From Streptomyces cavernae (lineage in GTDB: Bacteria > Actinomycetota > Actinomycetes > Streptomycetales > Streptomycetaceae), in contig NZ_RPDJ01000002.1 in the NCBI RefSeq assembly GCF_004023625.1, positions 62,001 to 126,000 on the forward strand: 64,000 nucleotides of DNA, written 5' to 3'. Position 1 is the stretch's first letter, and each line of letters starts with the position of its first letter. A program made the translations under genes and the position numbers. Below, piece after piece: positions 35,593-44,593 of this stretch. The notes under the pieces are model-generated. The model saw only the letters and a program-made list of their open reading frames with translations. It was not told the DNA's origin and did no database searches.

Positions 35593-36828
35593 TCAGAACC
35601 CGTGCGGCAGCCACGGCGCCACGTCCGAGGCGAACGCCACCGACGCCTCGGCCAGCGCTCCCGGCCGCACCTCCCGCACCCGGCCGGCCCCGGCCAGCGC
35701 GGACAGCGAGACGCCGCCGAGATAGGCAACGCCCAACTCCCTCACGGACAGCGCGAGATCGGCCGGGTCCGTGGTCGGGCGGCAGGACGCCCCCTTCGCG
35801 TCCCCGGTGAGCCGCCAACGGCCGGTGTTCCAGGGGCAGAAGGCGTCCTCGACCTCGAACACCACGTCCAGCGGCGTCTGGTACGTCCGCGCCTCCAGCG
35901 CCGCCCCGACGTCCACCAGCCGCAGGTACAGGGAGTCGCGCAGCCACGGCTCGCACCGCCGGATGTCGGAGACCAGGTGCTGCACGGCGTCGTCCACCGG
36001 CCGGTTGCGCGCCTCGACGGTGCTGGTCAGGTCGACGTCGAAGAGGAACCGCCACAAAGCCGCGTACGCCGCCGGATCGAGCGCCTCCAGATCGCGCAGC
36101 TCGATGATCCCCTTGGGCCCGGCATCGTTCCACTGCGGCTTGATGAAGTAGCGCGCGTACCCGACCACTTCACCGTCCCGCTCCGCCAGCACGCACTGCA
36201 TCGGTGAACTGCCCTTGCGGTCGCTCTCCGGGTCCAGCAGCGGCAGCCGTTCCCAACCGGGCTGCCGCACCAGCATCCCGGGCCGGACCGCGGCCACCCG
36301 CCCGTACACCGCTTCGCACGCCTCGACCACCGCCTTGTCGGCGGGCCCGGCGAACCGCAGTCGTACGTCGTCGGTGCCGTCCGGCGCCGCGAGCCGCACC
36401 CGGGACGTGTCGATCCGCAGCCCCAGTTGTGCGGTGCTGATGCCGTATCCGAACCGGCCGTAGATCCCGGGCTCCGACGCCGTCAGCACGGCCACCGGTT
36501 CGCCCCACCGCCGTACGTCGTCCAACTGCCGTCGCATCATCGACGTCAGCACACCGCGCCGACGGTGGGTCGCGGCGACGCTGACCATCGTCACGCCCGC
36601 GGTCTGCACCGGGGCACCGCCGGGTACAGTGAGCCGGAAGCTGAACGCTCCCGCGGTGCCCACACAGGTGTCGCCGTCCCAGGCGCCGATCGACCGGTCG
36701 AACTCGGTGAGTTCGCGATAGAGCTCCATCTCCTCGGGGGCCTCCGGGACACCGCCGAACGCGAGGATCAGCTTGCCGTACCAGTAGTCCCACTGCTCCG
36801 GCCGCAGCACCCGCAAGTCAGTCGTCAT
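35593..36828 (-). CDS. Eis-like GNAT N-acetyltransferase
   Basis: A 411-residue protein with the tripartite layout of the enhanced-intracellular-survival (Eis) family: N-terminal GNAT domain, second GNAT-like domain and C-terminal SCP2-like domain. The acetyl-CoA motif is visible as VSVAATHRRRGVLTSMMRRQ (about 80-100), and the ASEPGIYGRFGYG segment follows. The C-terminal Phe carboxylate (PWLPHGF) matches the family, where it acts as general base. Eis proteins multi-acetylate aminoglycosides and lysines; the native substrate here is unknown. ATG 36826-36828 used; no clear ribosome-binding site. Confidence 0.9.
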   Translation of the reverse strand: MTTDLRVLRPEQWDYWYGKLILAFGGVPEAPEEMELYRELTEFDRSIGAWDGDTCVGTAGAFSFRLTVPGGAPVQTAGVTMVSVAATHRRRGVLTSMMRRQLDDVRRWGEPVAVLTASEPGIYGRFGYGISTAQLGLRIDTSRVRLAAPDGTDDVRLRFAGPADKAVVEACEAVYGRVAAVRPGMLVRQPGWERLPLLDPESDRKGSSPMQCVLAERDGEVVGYARYFIKPQWNDAGPKGIIELRDLEALDPAAYAALWRFLFDVDLTSTVEARNRPVDDAVQHLVSDIRRCEPWLRDSLYLRLVDVGAALEARTYQTPLDVVFEVEDAFCPWNTGRWRLTGDAKGASCRPTTDPADLALSVRELGVAYLGGVSLSALAGAGRVREVRPGALAEASVAFASDVAPWLPHGF

Positions 36829-36973
36829 ACGCCCATGCGTACCAGGGCATAGCGGTATGAGCGAGGGAATTTCCCGGCCGCGGCGGGGCGCCGCAGCCCC
36901 GCCGGGTCTGTGAAATGCGTCCTCGGACGGGGGACAAGTGGGACCTCCCGTGCGAAGCACCTGGCCTGATGGA

Positions 36974-36979
36974 TAGGGT
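36974..36979 (+). promoter_or_regulatory. -10 element before the PP2C gene
   Basis: TAGGGT lies 9 bases before the ATG at 36989 with no ribosome-binding site, suggesting a leaderless or near-leaderless transcript. Confidence 0.4.
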
Positions 36980-36988
36980 CCCGAACTA

Positions 36989-38152
36989 ATGACAGCAGGA
37001 CGAGAGCGGCGCGCGGAAGCCGAGACGTTCACGGCCCGGTTGAAGAAGCTGGCGCACCGGGCTCGCACCGGCATGCGCAGATCCGCCGTCGACTACTTCC
37101 GCGGCGACGGCTCCGACTGGGTCGCGCTCGCCGGTCTGCTGCTGACCATCCCCGTGATCGCCGCGACGACACTGATGAACTCGGTGTGGTGCTCGCCCGC
37201 CGCGCTGGTGCTGCCGATCGTCGCGGGCGGACTGTTGCTGCGGCCGTCGAGCCTGCTCGCCCTGTACGCCGCCGCGGCGACCGCGCTGATCGTGGAGTCC
37301 GTTCAACTCGGCCCCTACACCGAGGGTCCCTCGCGGGTCACCCCGGGCGTGGTGCTGGTGGTCGCCGCCTGTGGCTTCTTCGGACTGCTGATCGCCCAGT
37401 TCCGCAGCCGGGTCGGCGTGCCCTGGCGGCGCGGCGGCACCATGCTCTTCGACCTGCGCGAACGGATCCGTGTGCAGAGCAAGTTGCCGAAGCTGCCGGT
37501 GGGCTGGCACCGGGAGATGGCGCTGAGGCCGGCCGGCGGCCAGTCCTTCTCCGGCGACTTCGTCGTCGCGGCCCGGACGAACGGGGGACGAACCCTGGAG
37601 GTCGTCCTCACGGACGTGTCCGGCAAGGGCATGGACGCGGGCTCGCGCGCCCTGCTGCTCTCCGGCGCCTTCGGCGGCCTGCTGGGCTCGCTCCCACCGC
37701 ACGCGTTCCTGCCCGCCGCCAACGGCTACCTCCTGCGCCAGGACTGGGACGAGGGCTTCGCGACCTCCATCCACCTCGTCCTCGACCTGGAATCCGGCGA
37801 CTACGAACTCTTCTCCGCCGGCCATCCGCCGGGCCTCCAGCTCAGCGCGGGCAGCGGTCGCTGGGAGGAGAAGGGCGCGGAGGGTCCGCTCCTCGGCGTC
37901 TACGACGGCGCCCAGTTCGACCCCGTCAAGGGCTCCCTGCGCCCCGGCGACGTCCTGATGCTGTTCACGGACGGTCTGGTGGAGACCAGCGAACGGGACA
38001 TCGCGGAGGGCATCGACCGCCTCACCGGCGAGGCCGACCGCTATGTGGCGGGCGGCTTCCACGGAGCGGCCTGGCACCTGATCGAGGCGGTGGCCAAGGA
38101 CGTGAACGACGACCGGGCGCTGCTGCTGATCTGCCGGGAACGCGCCCTGTAG
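36989..38152 (+). CDS. Membrane PP2C/SpoIIE-type serine phosphatase
   Basis: A 387-residue protein. Three to four membrane helices (about 45-140: WVALAGLLLTIPVIAATTLM, ALVLPIVAGGLLL, LALYAAAATALIV, VVLVVAACGFFGLLI) precede a SpoIIE-like phosphatase domain. The domain has metal-binding aspartates in GDFVVAARTNG and VVLTDVSGKGMDA, the ASAGHPPGLQL-like segment FSAGHPPGLQL, and VLMLFTDGLVET. Such phosphatases usually dephosphorylate anti-sigma antagonists; the partner is not in the window. No PAS or GAF sensor is present. Confidence 0.92.
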   Translation: MTAGRERRAEAETFTARLKKLAHRARTGMRRSAVDYFRGDGSDWVALAGLLLTIPVIAATTLMNSVWCSPAALVLPIVAGGLLLRPSSLLALYAAAATALIVESVQLGPYTEGPSRVTPGVVLVVAACGFFGLLIAQFRSRVGVPWRRGGTMLFDLRERIRVQSKLPKLPVGWHREMALRPAGGQSFSGDFVVAARTNGGRTLEVVLTDVSGKGMDAGSRALLLSGAFGGLLGSLPPHAFLPAANGYLLRQDWDEGFATSIHLVLDLESGDYELFSAGHPPGLQLSAGSGRWEEKGAEGPLLGVYDGAQFDPVKGSLRPGDVLMLFTDGLVETSERDIAEGIDRLTGEADRYVAGGFHGAAWHLIEAVAKDVNDDRALLLICRERAL

Positions 38153-38155
38153 CCG

Positions 38156-38280
38156 TACCGCCGACGACTGCCGCCCTGCAGCCGACGACTGCCGCCCTGC
38201 AGCCGACCGCTCTGCCGCCTGCCGCCTGCCGCCGACCGCTCTGTCCCCTGCCGCCGACCGCTCTGCCGCCCTGCCGAGCG
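38156..38280. repeat. Tandem CCGACGACTGCCGCCCTGCAG / CCGACCGCTCTGCCGCC repeats
   Basis: Two near-exact 21-base units and several 15-20-base relatives fill the spacer after the PP2C gene. No gene is seen. Confidence 0.75.
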
Positions 38281-38354
38281 GCCGGTCCCCGGCGCCCGGC
38301 CTCGACGGCGAACACCCTGCCCGTCCGGGCGGTGCTGCGCGGGACACTGGGGAG

Positions 38355-38813
38355 GTGACGACGACACCGCTGCTGACCCTGCCCGAAGTGGAAGCCCTCG
38401 CCCGCGAGGCGCACGCAGCCCAGACCGACAAGGCCGGACGGCCCTACACCGAGCACCTCCAGGCCGTCGCGAACGGCGTGCGTGCCAAAGGAGGGGACGA
38501 CGAGCAGATCGCCGCCGCCTGGCTGCACGACGCCGTGGAGGACGACGCCCTCACCGAGGAATGGCTGCGCTCGGCCGCGCTCACCCGGCGCACGAAGGAC
38601 ATCGTCCTGGCGCTCACCAAGCGAAAGGGTGAGCCTCAGGAGGCCTACGCCCGGCGCATCCTCGACACCCCGGGCGCGCTCCTGGTCAAGGAGTCGGACC
38701 TCGCCCACAACGCGAACCCGGCACGGCTCGCGGTCCTGGACGAGCCGACCCGCACACGTCTGACCGAGAAGTACGCCACCATGCGCGCACTTCTCGGTCT
38801 CGCCGCACCGTGA
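38355..38813 (+). CDS. Small HD-domain hydrolase, (p)ppGpp-hydrolase-like
   Basis: A 152-residue stand-alone HD protein. Motifs match the SpoT/MESH1 hydrolase fold: YTEHLQAVAN (first His), AWLHDAVEDD (HD and ED) and VKESDLAHNANPARL (D-x-x-HN). No synthetase, TGS or ACT domains are present, so it resembles a small alarmone hydrolase. It may cleave (p)ppGpp to GTP/GDP and pyrophosphate, or another nucleotide. The LTKRKGEPQEAYARRI helix is typical. GTG 38355 has GGGGAGG immediately upstream, so the spacing is short. Confidence 0.8.
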   Translation: MTTTPLLTLPEVEALAREAHAAQTDKAGRPYTEHLQAVANGVRAKGGDDEQIAAAWLHDAVEDDALTEEWLRSAALTRRTKDIVLALTKRKGEPQEAYARRILDTPGALLVKESDLAHNANPARLAVLDEPTRTRLTEKYATMRALLGLAAP

Positions 38814-38838
38814 ACTCGTGGCACCTCGAACCGGAGGA

Positions 38839-40038
38839 TCAGGCCTTGGCCCGCGCCCGGGCGATCTCCGTGGCGTCTCGCTTGAACGCCCACTCCAGCT
38901 TCGGCTCCATCGCGAAGCGGAAGGCCCGCCGCACCGGCGGGGTGCACAGCAGGGTGACGACGGCCGCCGCGACCAGTGAGACGAACACCTCACCAAGCGG
39001 CGCGCGCAGCCAGTCGTAGTTGTCGTACCAGCCCCAGGAACGGGACGCGCGGACCAGGAAGCCGTGCAGCAGGTAGCCGTACAGCGTGCCCGCTCCCAGC
39101 ACCGTGAACCACCTGTGACGGCGCGGCACCCAGGACAGGAAGGCGGCCGTCAGCAGCGCCGAGCAGCCGAACAGCGCGAGCGTCATCACGGCGCCGACCC
39201 ACCACGGCGCGCCCAGCTCCTGAGCGCTGTCACGGTGGTAGAACCACGCCGAACTCATCCGCGGCGCCGCCCAGTACGCCACCACCAGCGCCGCCAGGAA
39301 GACCGGCACCGAGAGGACGCGCACCTCGCGGCGGCGCAACATCTGGAAGTGCTCCGGCTTCATGAACAGGCCCAGCACGAAGAACGGCAGGAACTGCAGG
39401 ACGCGTTGCAGATCGAGGTCGTCGCCGATGTCGGGGGAGACGGAGGCGAGCACGGCGATGGTGAGCGCCAGCGGGACGGGCCAGCGGACCACCTTCCACA
39501 GCGGGGTGGTCAGCCGCCACACGAACAGCGCGATCAGGAACCAGGTCAGGTACCAGGGGTCGAGCAGGCTGAGCGGATGGCCCGGGTCGTCGTCGGCCCA
39601 GCGCTTGAACAGGCTGTAGGCGGCCTCGAAGACGACGTACGGGACGGCGATCCCGGTGACCAGTCGCCGAAGCCGGTCCGGACGCATGTCGAAACTGCGG
39701 GAGAAGTAGCCGGAGATGAGGACGAAGGCCGGCATGTGGAAGCTGTAGACGACCATGTAGAGCGCTTCCGCGGTCCGGCTGTGGTCGGTCAGTGGTTCCC
39801 ACGCGTGGCCGAGGGCCACCAGCACGATCGTCAGGTACTTGGCGTTGTCGAAGAACGCGTCGCGCTCTCTGGTCGGCCGGGCGTCCGGGACGGGGGAGTC
39901 GGCGGGCGTCCGGTGGAGCCGGGGGCTCGGGATGCCCGGTGCCGGCTCGGTGGACGGCGGCGCGGCGGACGGCGTCGCGGACCTGCCAGAGGCAAGGTCG
40001 GTGCTCTGACGGCCGTGCGGACTGAGCGAGTTCGTCAC
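38839..40038 (-). CDS. Membrane acyltransferase (acyltransferase 3 / OafA-like)
   Basis: A 399-residue protein with about ten membrane helices after a 70-residue Ser/Pro-rich N-terminus. Family features: RDAFFDNAKYLTIVLVALGH (the conserved K-x-I-x-V-x-L-V-x-x-H helix 1), SFHMPAFVLISGYF and WYLTWFLIALFVWRLTTPLW. Members O-acetylate cell-wall or exported polysaccharides. The GTG at 40036-40038 is chosen for GGGAGG 5 bases upstream; an in-frame ATG at 40089 is an alternative. A small upstream ORF overlaps the GTG (see 40035-40115). Confidence 0.85.
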   Translation of the reverse strand: MTNSLSPHGRQSTDLASGRSATPSAAPPSTEPAPGIPSPRLHRTPADSPVPDARPTRERDAFFDNAKYLTIVLVALGHAWEPLTDHSRTAEALYMVVYSFHMPAFVLISGYFSRSFDMRPDRLRRLVTGIAVPYVVFEAAYSLFKRWADDDPGHPLSLLDPWYLTWFLIALFVWRLTTPLWKVVRWPVPLALTIAVLASVSPDIGDDLDLQRVLQFLPFFVLGLFMKPEHFQMLRRREVRVLSVPVFLAALVVAYWAAPRMSSAWFYHRDSAQELGAPWWVGAVMTLALFGCSALLTAAFLSWVPRRHRWFTVLGAGTLYGYLLHGFLVRASRSWGWYDNYDWLRAPLGEVFVSLVAAAVVTLLCTPPVRRAFRFAMEPKLEWAFKRDATEIARARAKA

Positions 40039-40115
40039 AGACCCTCCCACCAGGAACTCGGCGGAACGGCGCGGGACCTCACTGCGCATACGGGGGACGT
40101 GGCAGCGTGGAACAT
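40035..40115 (-). CDS. Possible 26-codon upstream ORF coupled to the acyltransferase
   Basis: ATG 40115 lies 7 bases after a TAGGGT -10 element (40123-40128), the leaderless geometry. The ORF reads MFHAATSPVCAVRSRAVPPS then SWWEGL, and its TGA overlaps the acyltransferase GTG as GTGA. The overlap and promoter geometry suggest translational coupling, but the peptide resembles nothing I know, and it may be chance. Confidence 0.3.
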   Translation of the reverse strand: MFHAATSPVCAVRSRAVPPSSWWEGL

Positions 40116-40128
40116 CTGAGGCACCCTA

Positions 40129-40648
40129 GCGGTGTGTGCGGGAATTCGTAAAACCCTCTCGGTGATTTCTTCACCGCTTCCTCGGGTACCCCGCATTTCA
40201 TGGGAGTTGGCCGAGCAGTTCACGTGTCATCGCTCACTCCCGTATGCCCCTTGTGTCCACACTCATCCCGCTTAAATGGTGCATAACGTCTGCGGGCGAC
40301 TCTGGTGAAATGTCCGGTTGATTGATGTTTAGTCAGCTGTTCTCGACCCCCCACTATGCCCGTCGCCACAATTCGAATTAACTGCGAACAGGATGTGCAG
40401 ACGGGGTCGGTGGGCACGGAAACCATCGCCCCGAATTCGCTGTGCGTGGCGACGCTCGAATTCCCTTGCGCAGTCCGGCAGTTCACGTCACCGGAACACC
40501 CCGGGCGGAGGGGCCGGCGGGGCGGACCGCCGGTGAATGCTCACGCACCGCATACCAGGGGTCGGTTGGTGGCACGATTGTTCTGGCGGGGGTGTGCGGC
40601 ATCGCACCTCCGCGCCGGGAGAGCGGACGACCTAGGGTGTGATCAGTT
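40129..40648. other. Long non-coding spacer
   Basis: About 520 bases of relatively AT-rich sequence between two divergently oriented genes. An 88-codon minus-strand frame (40220-40486) has no family signature or ribosome-binding site. Near the right end, TAGGGT at 40633-40638 is the likely -10 for the small membrane gene at 40649. I cannot identify other features. Confidence 0.4.
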
Positions 40649-40843
40649 GTGGCCATTTCGCTGTCAGTGGTGCTGCTGTTGGCGATCGTCTTGGTGGTCT
40701 TGATCCGAGGGGGGTCGATCAAGGCGGGCCCCGCGATCGTCGCTGTCCTGTTCGGCTTCTTCCTCGCCTCGACCGGCATGGCCGACGACATCCAGCGGTT
40801 CCTGAACTCCATCGCGGAGACGATCAACTCGATCCAGTTCTGA
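40649..40843 (+). CDS. Small membrane protein, 64 aa, unknown function
   Basis: Two hydrophobic segments (AISLSVVLLLAIVLVVLIRG and AGPAIVAVLFGFFLASTG) surround a short basic loop, then an amphipathic tail (DIQRFLNSIAETINSIQF). Codon usage is typical of the genome. I recall similar small proteins next to this region in other streptomycetes but know no function. A GTG start 10 bases after a TAGGGT -10 suggests a short or absent leader. Confidence 0.65.
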   Translation: MAISLSVVLLLAIVLVVLIRGGSIKAGPAIVAVLFGFFLASTGMADDIQRFLNSIAETINSIQF

Positions 40844-41080
40844 GGAAGACCTTCACCGGCCCCGCCAAGGCCTCCTCCTCCGGGCGAACCCGCCCTCGTG
40901 CACGGAGCGTAGGTGGTCCTGTACGCCTTGCTCACCGCGTGGTGGGCGGAAGGGGTGGACAGCGGCTGATCGTGCGGGGAGGGGCAGGACGGGGTCCCGG
41001 GGCCCGTGGCCGCCGCGAGTGGCTGATGGCGGGGTGATCTCGGACACCGTGCGCCCTCACGAAGCGCGCGCCGCTCCGGC

Positions 41081-41551
41081 TCAGCCGATGTAGGGCTCCG
41101 GCCGCTCCGCCAAGCCGTGATCGATCCGCATCCGCATGGACGGATGGATGCTCAGCCAGTCGAGCCTGCTCGGCGCCGCGAACGCGACTTCCGTGCTCTC
41201 GCCGCTCGTCCTCGGTCCGCCCCCGGTGACGCGCGCCCGGAAGCAGATCGAGAACTGCTGACGTACCTCGCCGTCGTCGTACGCCATGACATGCGCGGGG
41301 TTCGTGTAGATACCGACCAGGCCCGTCACCTCGACGTCGAACCCGGTCTCCTCCTTCGTCTCCCGGACGGCCGCCTCGGGAGCCGACTCGCCGACATCGA
41401 CCCCGCCGCCGGGCAGAGCCCACAGGCCGTTGTCCGTCCTGTGGATCAACAGGACTTCCCCGGCCTCGTTCAGCGCCACGGCGGTGACCGACGGCACGAT
41501 GCTGTTCGCCTTGGGTGCGTTCGGATCGTTGAAGTAGTCGACACGGGCCAC
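41081..41551 (-). CDS. NUDIX hydrolase
   Basis: A 156-residue NUDIX protein. The NUDIX box is GGGVDVGESAPEAAVRETKE then ETGF, complete. Flanking IHRTDNGLWALPGGG and YTNPAHVMAYDDGEVRQQFS suggest a MutT/ADP-ribose-type member; substrate not determined. The GTG at 41549-41551 (VARVDYFNDPNAPKANS) is preferred to an in-frame ATG at 41611 because sequence above is low-information and relatives begin here. It has no ribosome-binding site. Confidence 0.85.
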   Translation of the reverse strand: MARVDYFNDPNAPKANSIVPSVTAVALNEAGEVLLIHRTDNGLWALPGGGVDVGESAPEAAVRETKEETGFDVEVTGLVGIYTNPAHVMAYDDGEVRQQFSICFRARVTGGGPRTSGESTEVAFAAPSRLDWLSIHPSMRMRIDHGLAERPEPYIG

Positions 41552-41678
41552 GCGTCCAGCGTCGCACGGCGGGCTGGCGCTCGACGGGGCTGTTGCGCCG
41601 GCCCACCCCATGGAGCCCCGGAAAACGATCAGGGCCAGGCGGAGGAGTGATCCTCTGACCTGGCCCTGAGCCGTATGG

Positions 41679-41749
41679 AGCGGGCGACGGGAATCGAACC
41701 CGCGTAGCTAGTTTGGAAGACTAGGGCTCTACCATTGAGCTACGCCCGC
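41679..41749 (-). tRNA. tRNA-Gly (anticodon TCC)
   Basis: Full cloverleaf on the minus strand: acceptor GCGGGCG/CGCCCGC, D-arm with AGCTCAATGGTAGAGC, anticodon loop CTTCCAA in a CTAGT/ACTAG stem, and T-arm GGGTTCGATTCCC. 71 nt; CCA is not encoded. Confidence 0.95.
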
Positions 41750-41912
41750 ACAGCTAGCGCCGCGTGGCACTGATGGTCGGTGACCGCGGCACAGGAGGCA
41801 TCGTAGCGGGTCGCGGGCTCTCCACGCACACCACCGGCCCGCCCGCCGTGCCGCTCATGAAATGCGGCAACCGTACTGCCTGTGGGCATGTACCCTACGT
41901 GTCGCACCGAAA

Positions 41913-41989
41913 CGGGGTGTGGCGCAGCTTGGTAGCGCGTCCGCTTTGGGAGCGGAAGGCCGTGGGTTCAAATCCCGCCACCCCGACCA
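41913..41989 (+). tRNA. tRNA-Pro (anticodon TGG)
   Basis: Acceptor CGGGGTG/CACCCCG, D-arm GCGCAGCTTGGTAGCGC, anticodon loop TTTGGGA, T-arm GTGGGTTCAAATCCCGC, discriminator A at 41986 and an encoded CCA at 41987-41989. Confidence 0.95.
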
Positions 41990-42021
41990 CCGCCGGCCGT
42001 GTCGCCGGTTCGTAGATCACC

Positions 42022-42051
42022 TTGGGAGCGCGTACCGCCGCCGGTTACTAT
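42022..42051 (+). promoter_or_regulatory. Candidate tig promoter
   Basis: -35 TTGGGA (42022-42027), 18-base spacer, -10 TACTAT (42046-42051), about 150 bases before the trigger factor start. Confidence 0.5.
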
Positions 42052-42200
42052 GCAAGCTGCGCGCCCGTGTGTCTGCACTGTTACGTCTCTCAAGGGCGTC
42101 TCAAGGGCGCGAATCCGCTGCAGCGCTGCGTGAACCGGTCCCGGTCCCGTAGAAGGTGTCAGCAGAACCCCCAAGAAGTCAGCCACAAGGAGACCGAACC

Positions 42201-43601
42201 GTGAAGAGCGCCGTGGAGACCCTGAACCCGACTCGGGTTCGGCTCACTGTCGAGGTGCCCTTCGAGGAGCTCAAGGCCAGCCTCGACGCGGCGTACAAGA
42301 AGATCAACCAGCAGGTCACGGTGAAGGGCTTCCGCAAGGGCAAGATCCCGGCCCGCATCATCGACCAGCGGTTCGGCCGCGGTGCGGTCCTCGAGGAGGC
42401 CGTCAACGACGCGCTGCCGAAGTTCTACACCGACGCCGTGAACGAGGCCGAGCTGAACGTTCTCGGCCAGCCCGACGTCGACATCACCGAGCTGAAGGAC
42501 AACGAGCTGCTGTCCTTCACCGCCGAGGTCGACGTCCGCCCGACCATCGAGATTCCGGACTACTCCGGCATCGAGGTCGAGGTCGACGCGGTCGAGGTCG
42601 CCGACGAGGACGTCGAGAAGGCCGTTTCCGACCTGCGTGAGCGCTTCGCCTCCACCTCTCCGGTGGAGCGCGCCGCCGAGGACGGCGACGTCGTGACGAT
42701 CGACCTGGAGGCCAAGGTCGACGGCGAGGTCCTGGAGGACGGGGTCGCGAACGGCGTCTCCTACACCATCGGCTCCGGTGAGCTGCTGGACGGCATCGAC
42801 GACGCCGTGAAGGGCCTGGAGGCCGGTGGCGAGGCCACCTTCACCTCCGAGCTGAAGGGCGGCTCGGCGGCCGGCAAGGAGGCCGAGGTCACCGTCAAGG
42901 TCACCCAGGTGGCCGCACGCGAGCTGCCCGAGCTCGACGACGACTTCGCCCAGCTCGCCTCCGAGTTCGACACCCTCGAGGAGCTGAAGGCGGACAGCCG
43001 CAAGCGCCTGGAGAACATGAAGCAGTACGACCAGGCCACGCAGGCTCAGGAGCGCGTCCTGGAGAAGCTGCTGGAGCTGGTCGAGGTGCCCGTTCCCGAG
43101 AAGCTGCTCGAGGACGAGATCAACACCCGCAAGCACAACCTCGAGCACCACCAGCTCGGCCAGATGGGTCTGACCCTCGACAAGTACCTGGAGCTCCAGG
43201 GCAAGACCGCCGAGGAGTTCGAGACCGAGACGCGCGAAGCCGCGATCAAGGGCATCAAGACGCAGTTCGTCCTGGACGAGCTCGTCAACAAGGAGAAGCT
43301 GAACGTCAACCAGGAGGAGCTCACCGAGCACCTCATGCGGCGCGCGGCCGGCTCCGGCATGTCCCCCGACCAGTTCGCCCAGGCGGTCGTCGAGGGCGGC
43401 CAGGTTCCGATGCTGGTCGGCGAGGTGGCCCGCGGCAAGGCCCTCGCGGTCGTCGTCGAGGCCGCGACGATCAAGGACACGAACGGCGAGGTCGTCGACC
43501 TCGACGACGAGGAGGACGAGGAGGAGGCCACGGAGGCCGCCACCGAGGCCCCCGAGGCTGAGGCCGAGTCCGAGACCACGGAGGAGAAGCCGGAGGCGTA
43601 A
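42201..43601 (+). CDS. tig: Trigger factor (ribosome-bound peptidyl-prolyl isomerase chaperone)
   Basis: A 466-residue chaperone that binds nascent chains at the ribosome exit. The ribosome-binding signature GFRKGKIP is at about residues 45-52 ([16 protein letters not shown]). The FKBP-type PPIase domain (about 150-245, [18 protein letters not shown]) and the helical C-domain follow. The tail is a highly acidic extension ([20 protein letters not shown]), longer than in E. coli but common in streptomycetes. GTG 42201 has AAGGAG at 42187-42192. It precedes the Clp genes but a terminator and a long spacer separate them. Confidence 0.97.
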   Translation: MKSAVETLNPTRVRLTVEVPFEELKASLDAAYKKINQQVTVKGFRKGKIPARIIDQRFGRGAVLEEAVNDALPKFYTDAVNEAELNVLGQPDVDITELKDNELLSFTAEVDVRPTIEIPDYSGIEVEVDAVEVADEDVEKAVSDLRERFASTSPVERAAEDGDVVTIDLEAKVDGEVLEDGVANGVSYTIGSGELLDGIDDAVKGLEAGGEATFTSELKGGSAAGKEAEVTVKVTQVAARELPELDDDFAQLASEFDTLEELKADSRKRLENMKQYDQATQAQERVLEKLLELVEVPVPEKLLEDEINTRKHNLEHHQLGQMGLTLDKYLELQGKTAEEFETETREAAIKGIKTQFVLDELVNKEKLNVNQEELTEHLMRRAAGSGMSPDQFAQAVVEGGQVPMLVGEVARGKALAVVVEAATIKDTNGEVVDLDDEEDEEEATEAATEAPEAEAESETTEEKPEA

Positions 43602-43622
43602 CACCCTCCGCCACGATCCACC

Positions 43623-43657
43623 GCGGGCCCCGGGACGCACTGCGCCCCGGGGCCCGC
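43623..43657 (+). terminator. tig terminator
   Basis: A 12-bp perfect GC stem (43623-43634 with 43646-43657) with an 11-nt loop, 22 bases after the stop. Confidence 0.85.
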
Positions 43658-43699
43658 CCCGTTTCCCCAGGCTCGGCCGCCCGCTCGTTCGCTGGTCGC

Positions 43700-44065
43700 C
43701 CTCTCGTGCCTGATCTGCGGCCCCGCGTTCCCTGGGGCTGCTGCCCCCTTGGCTCCCAGGGGCTGTCGCCCGCTCGTGCCTGATCTGCGGCCCCGCGTTC
43801 CGTGGGGCTGCTGCCCCCTTGGCTCCCAGGGGCTGTCGCCCGCTCGTTGCCTGGGTCTGCGGCTCCCTGCGTTCCCTGGGTCTGCGGCTCCCTGCGTTCC
43901 CTGGGGCTGCTGCCCCCTTGGCTCCCAGGGGCTGTCGCCCGCTCGTTGCCTGGGTCTGCCGCCCCCGCGTTCCCTGGGCCTGCCGCCCTCTGGGTTCCCT
44001 GGTTCTACGGCCCCTCCGTTCCCAGGGTCGGCCGGGCCCTCTCGTTCCCTGGGACTGCGGCCCCT
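43700..44065. repeat. VNTR-like block of 70-bp and 30-bp units
   Basis: A 70-bp unit at 43731-43800 is repeated almost exactly at 43801-43870 (diverging at its end), and its first 45 bases recur at about 43909. Between and after them are shorter CGTTCCCTGGGTCTGCGGC units. All units share the word TTCCCTGGG. It lies between the tig terminator and the clpP1 regulatory region. Confidence 0.85.
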
Positions 44066-44538
44066 GGCCCCCGCCCGAGGGGCCCCACGCCCCGTGGACC
44101 CCGCGCTGCCTCCAGGGCCGCCCGGCCTGTGCCGGGTCCTGTGCGGGTGGCCGGTGGCTGACCGCGCCCGCGGTGGAGCCGCACCCGACCTATGCAGCTC
44201 GCGCCCCGGATTCCGGCGGGGCCCCGCGCTCCTGCGCGTACCGTCCGGCGCCCCGCGCCCCACTCCAGGCCGGCCATGTCCAGCTCGGCCGGTGCCTGAG
44301 GGCTGGGCCGCAAGGCCGATCAGCCCACCACGCACGGAAACCCACACACCGGATCGGCCCCTCACCCCCCGAATCGGCCCCTCTCCCGGATCGGCCCCTC
44401 CCAGCCCGGATCGGCCCCTCCGCCGGTGTTCGAGGCCGAGGCCGTTTCACGCCGACGAACCCCGCGACGAAACGCACCAGACCCGGCGCAGGCAGCGCCG
44501 TCACGCGCCATACGGACGGCCAAGCCCAGCGGAGTGAC

Positions 44539-44555
44539 ATGCGCTCACAGCGAAC
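44539..44555 (+). promoter_or_regulatory. ClgR-type operator upstream of clpP1
   Basis: ATGCGCTCACAGCGAAC contains CGCTCACAGCG, an exact match to the CGC-Y-N-A-N-R-GCG core reported for the actinobacterial Clp gene activator ClgR. It is about 40 bases upstream of a -10 candidate, a fitting activator position. Confidence 0.7.
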
Positions 44556-44593
44556 AGTCCCGGAACCGGGATGGCACTGTCGGGCCTGCGCGT

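Noticed and set aside
40220..40486. 88-codon minus-strand ORF in the long spacer
   Set aside because: No ribosome-binding site, no family pattern and poor codon-position bias; treated as chance.
43749..44537. Long plus-strand ORFs between tig and clpP1
   Set aside because: They are translations of the GC-rich VNTR block in several frames and show only repeat composition.
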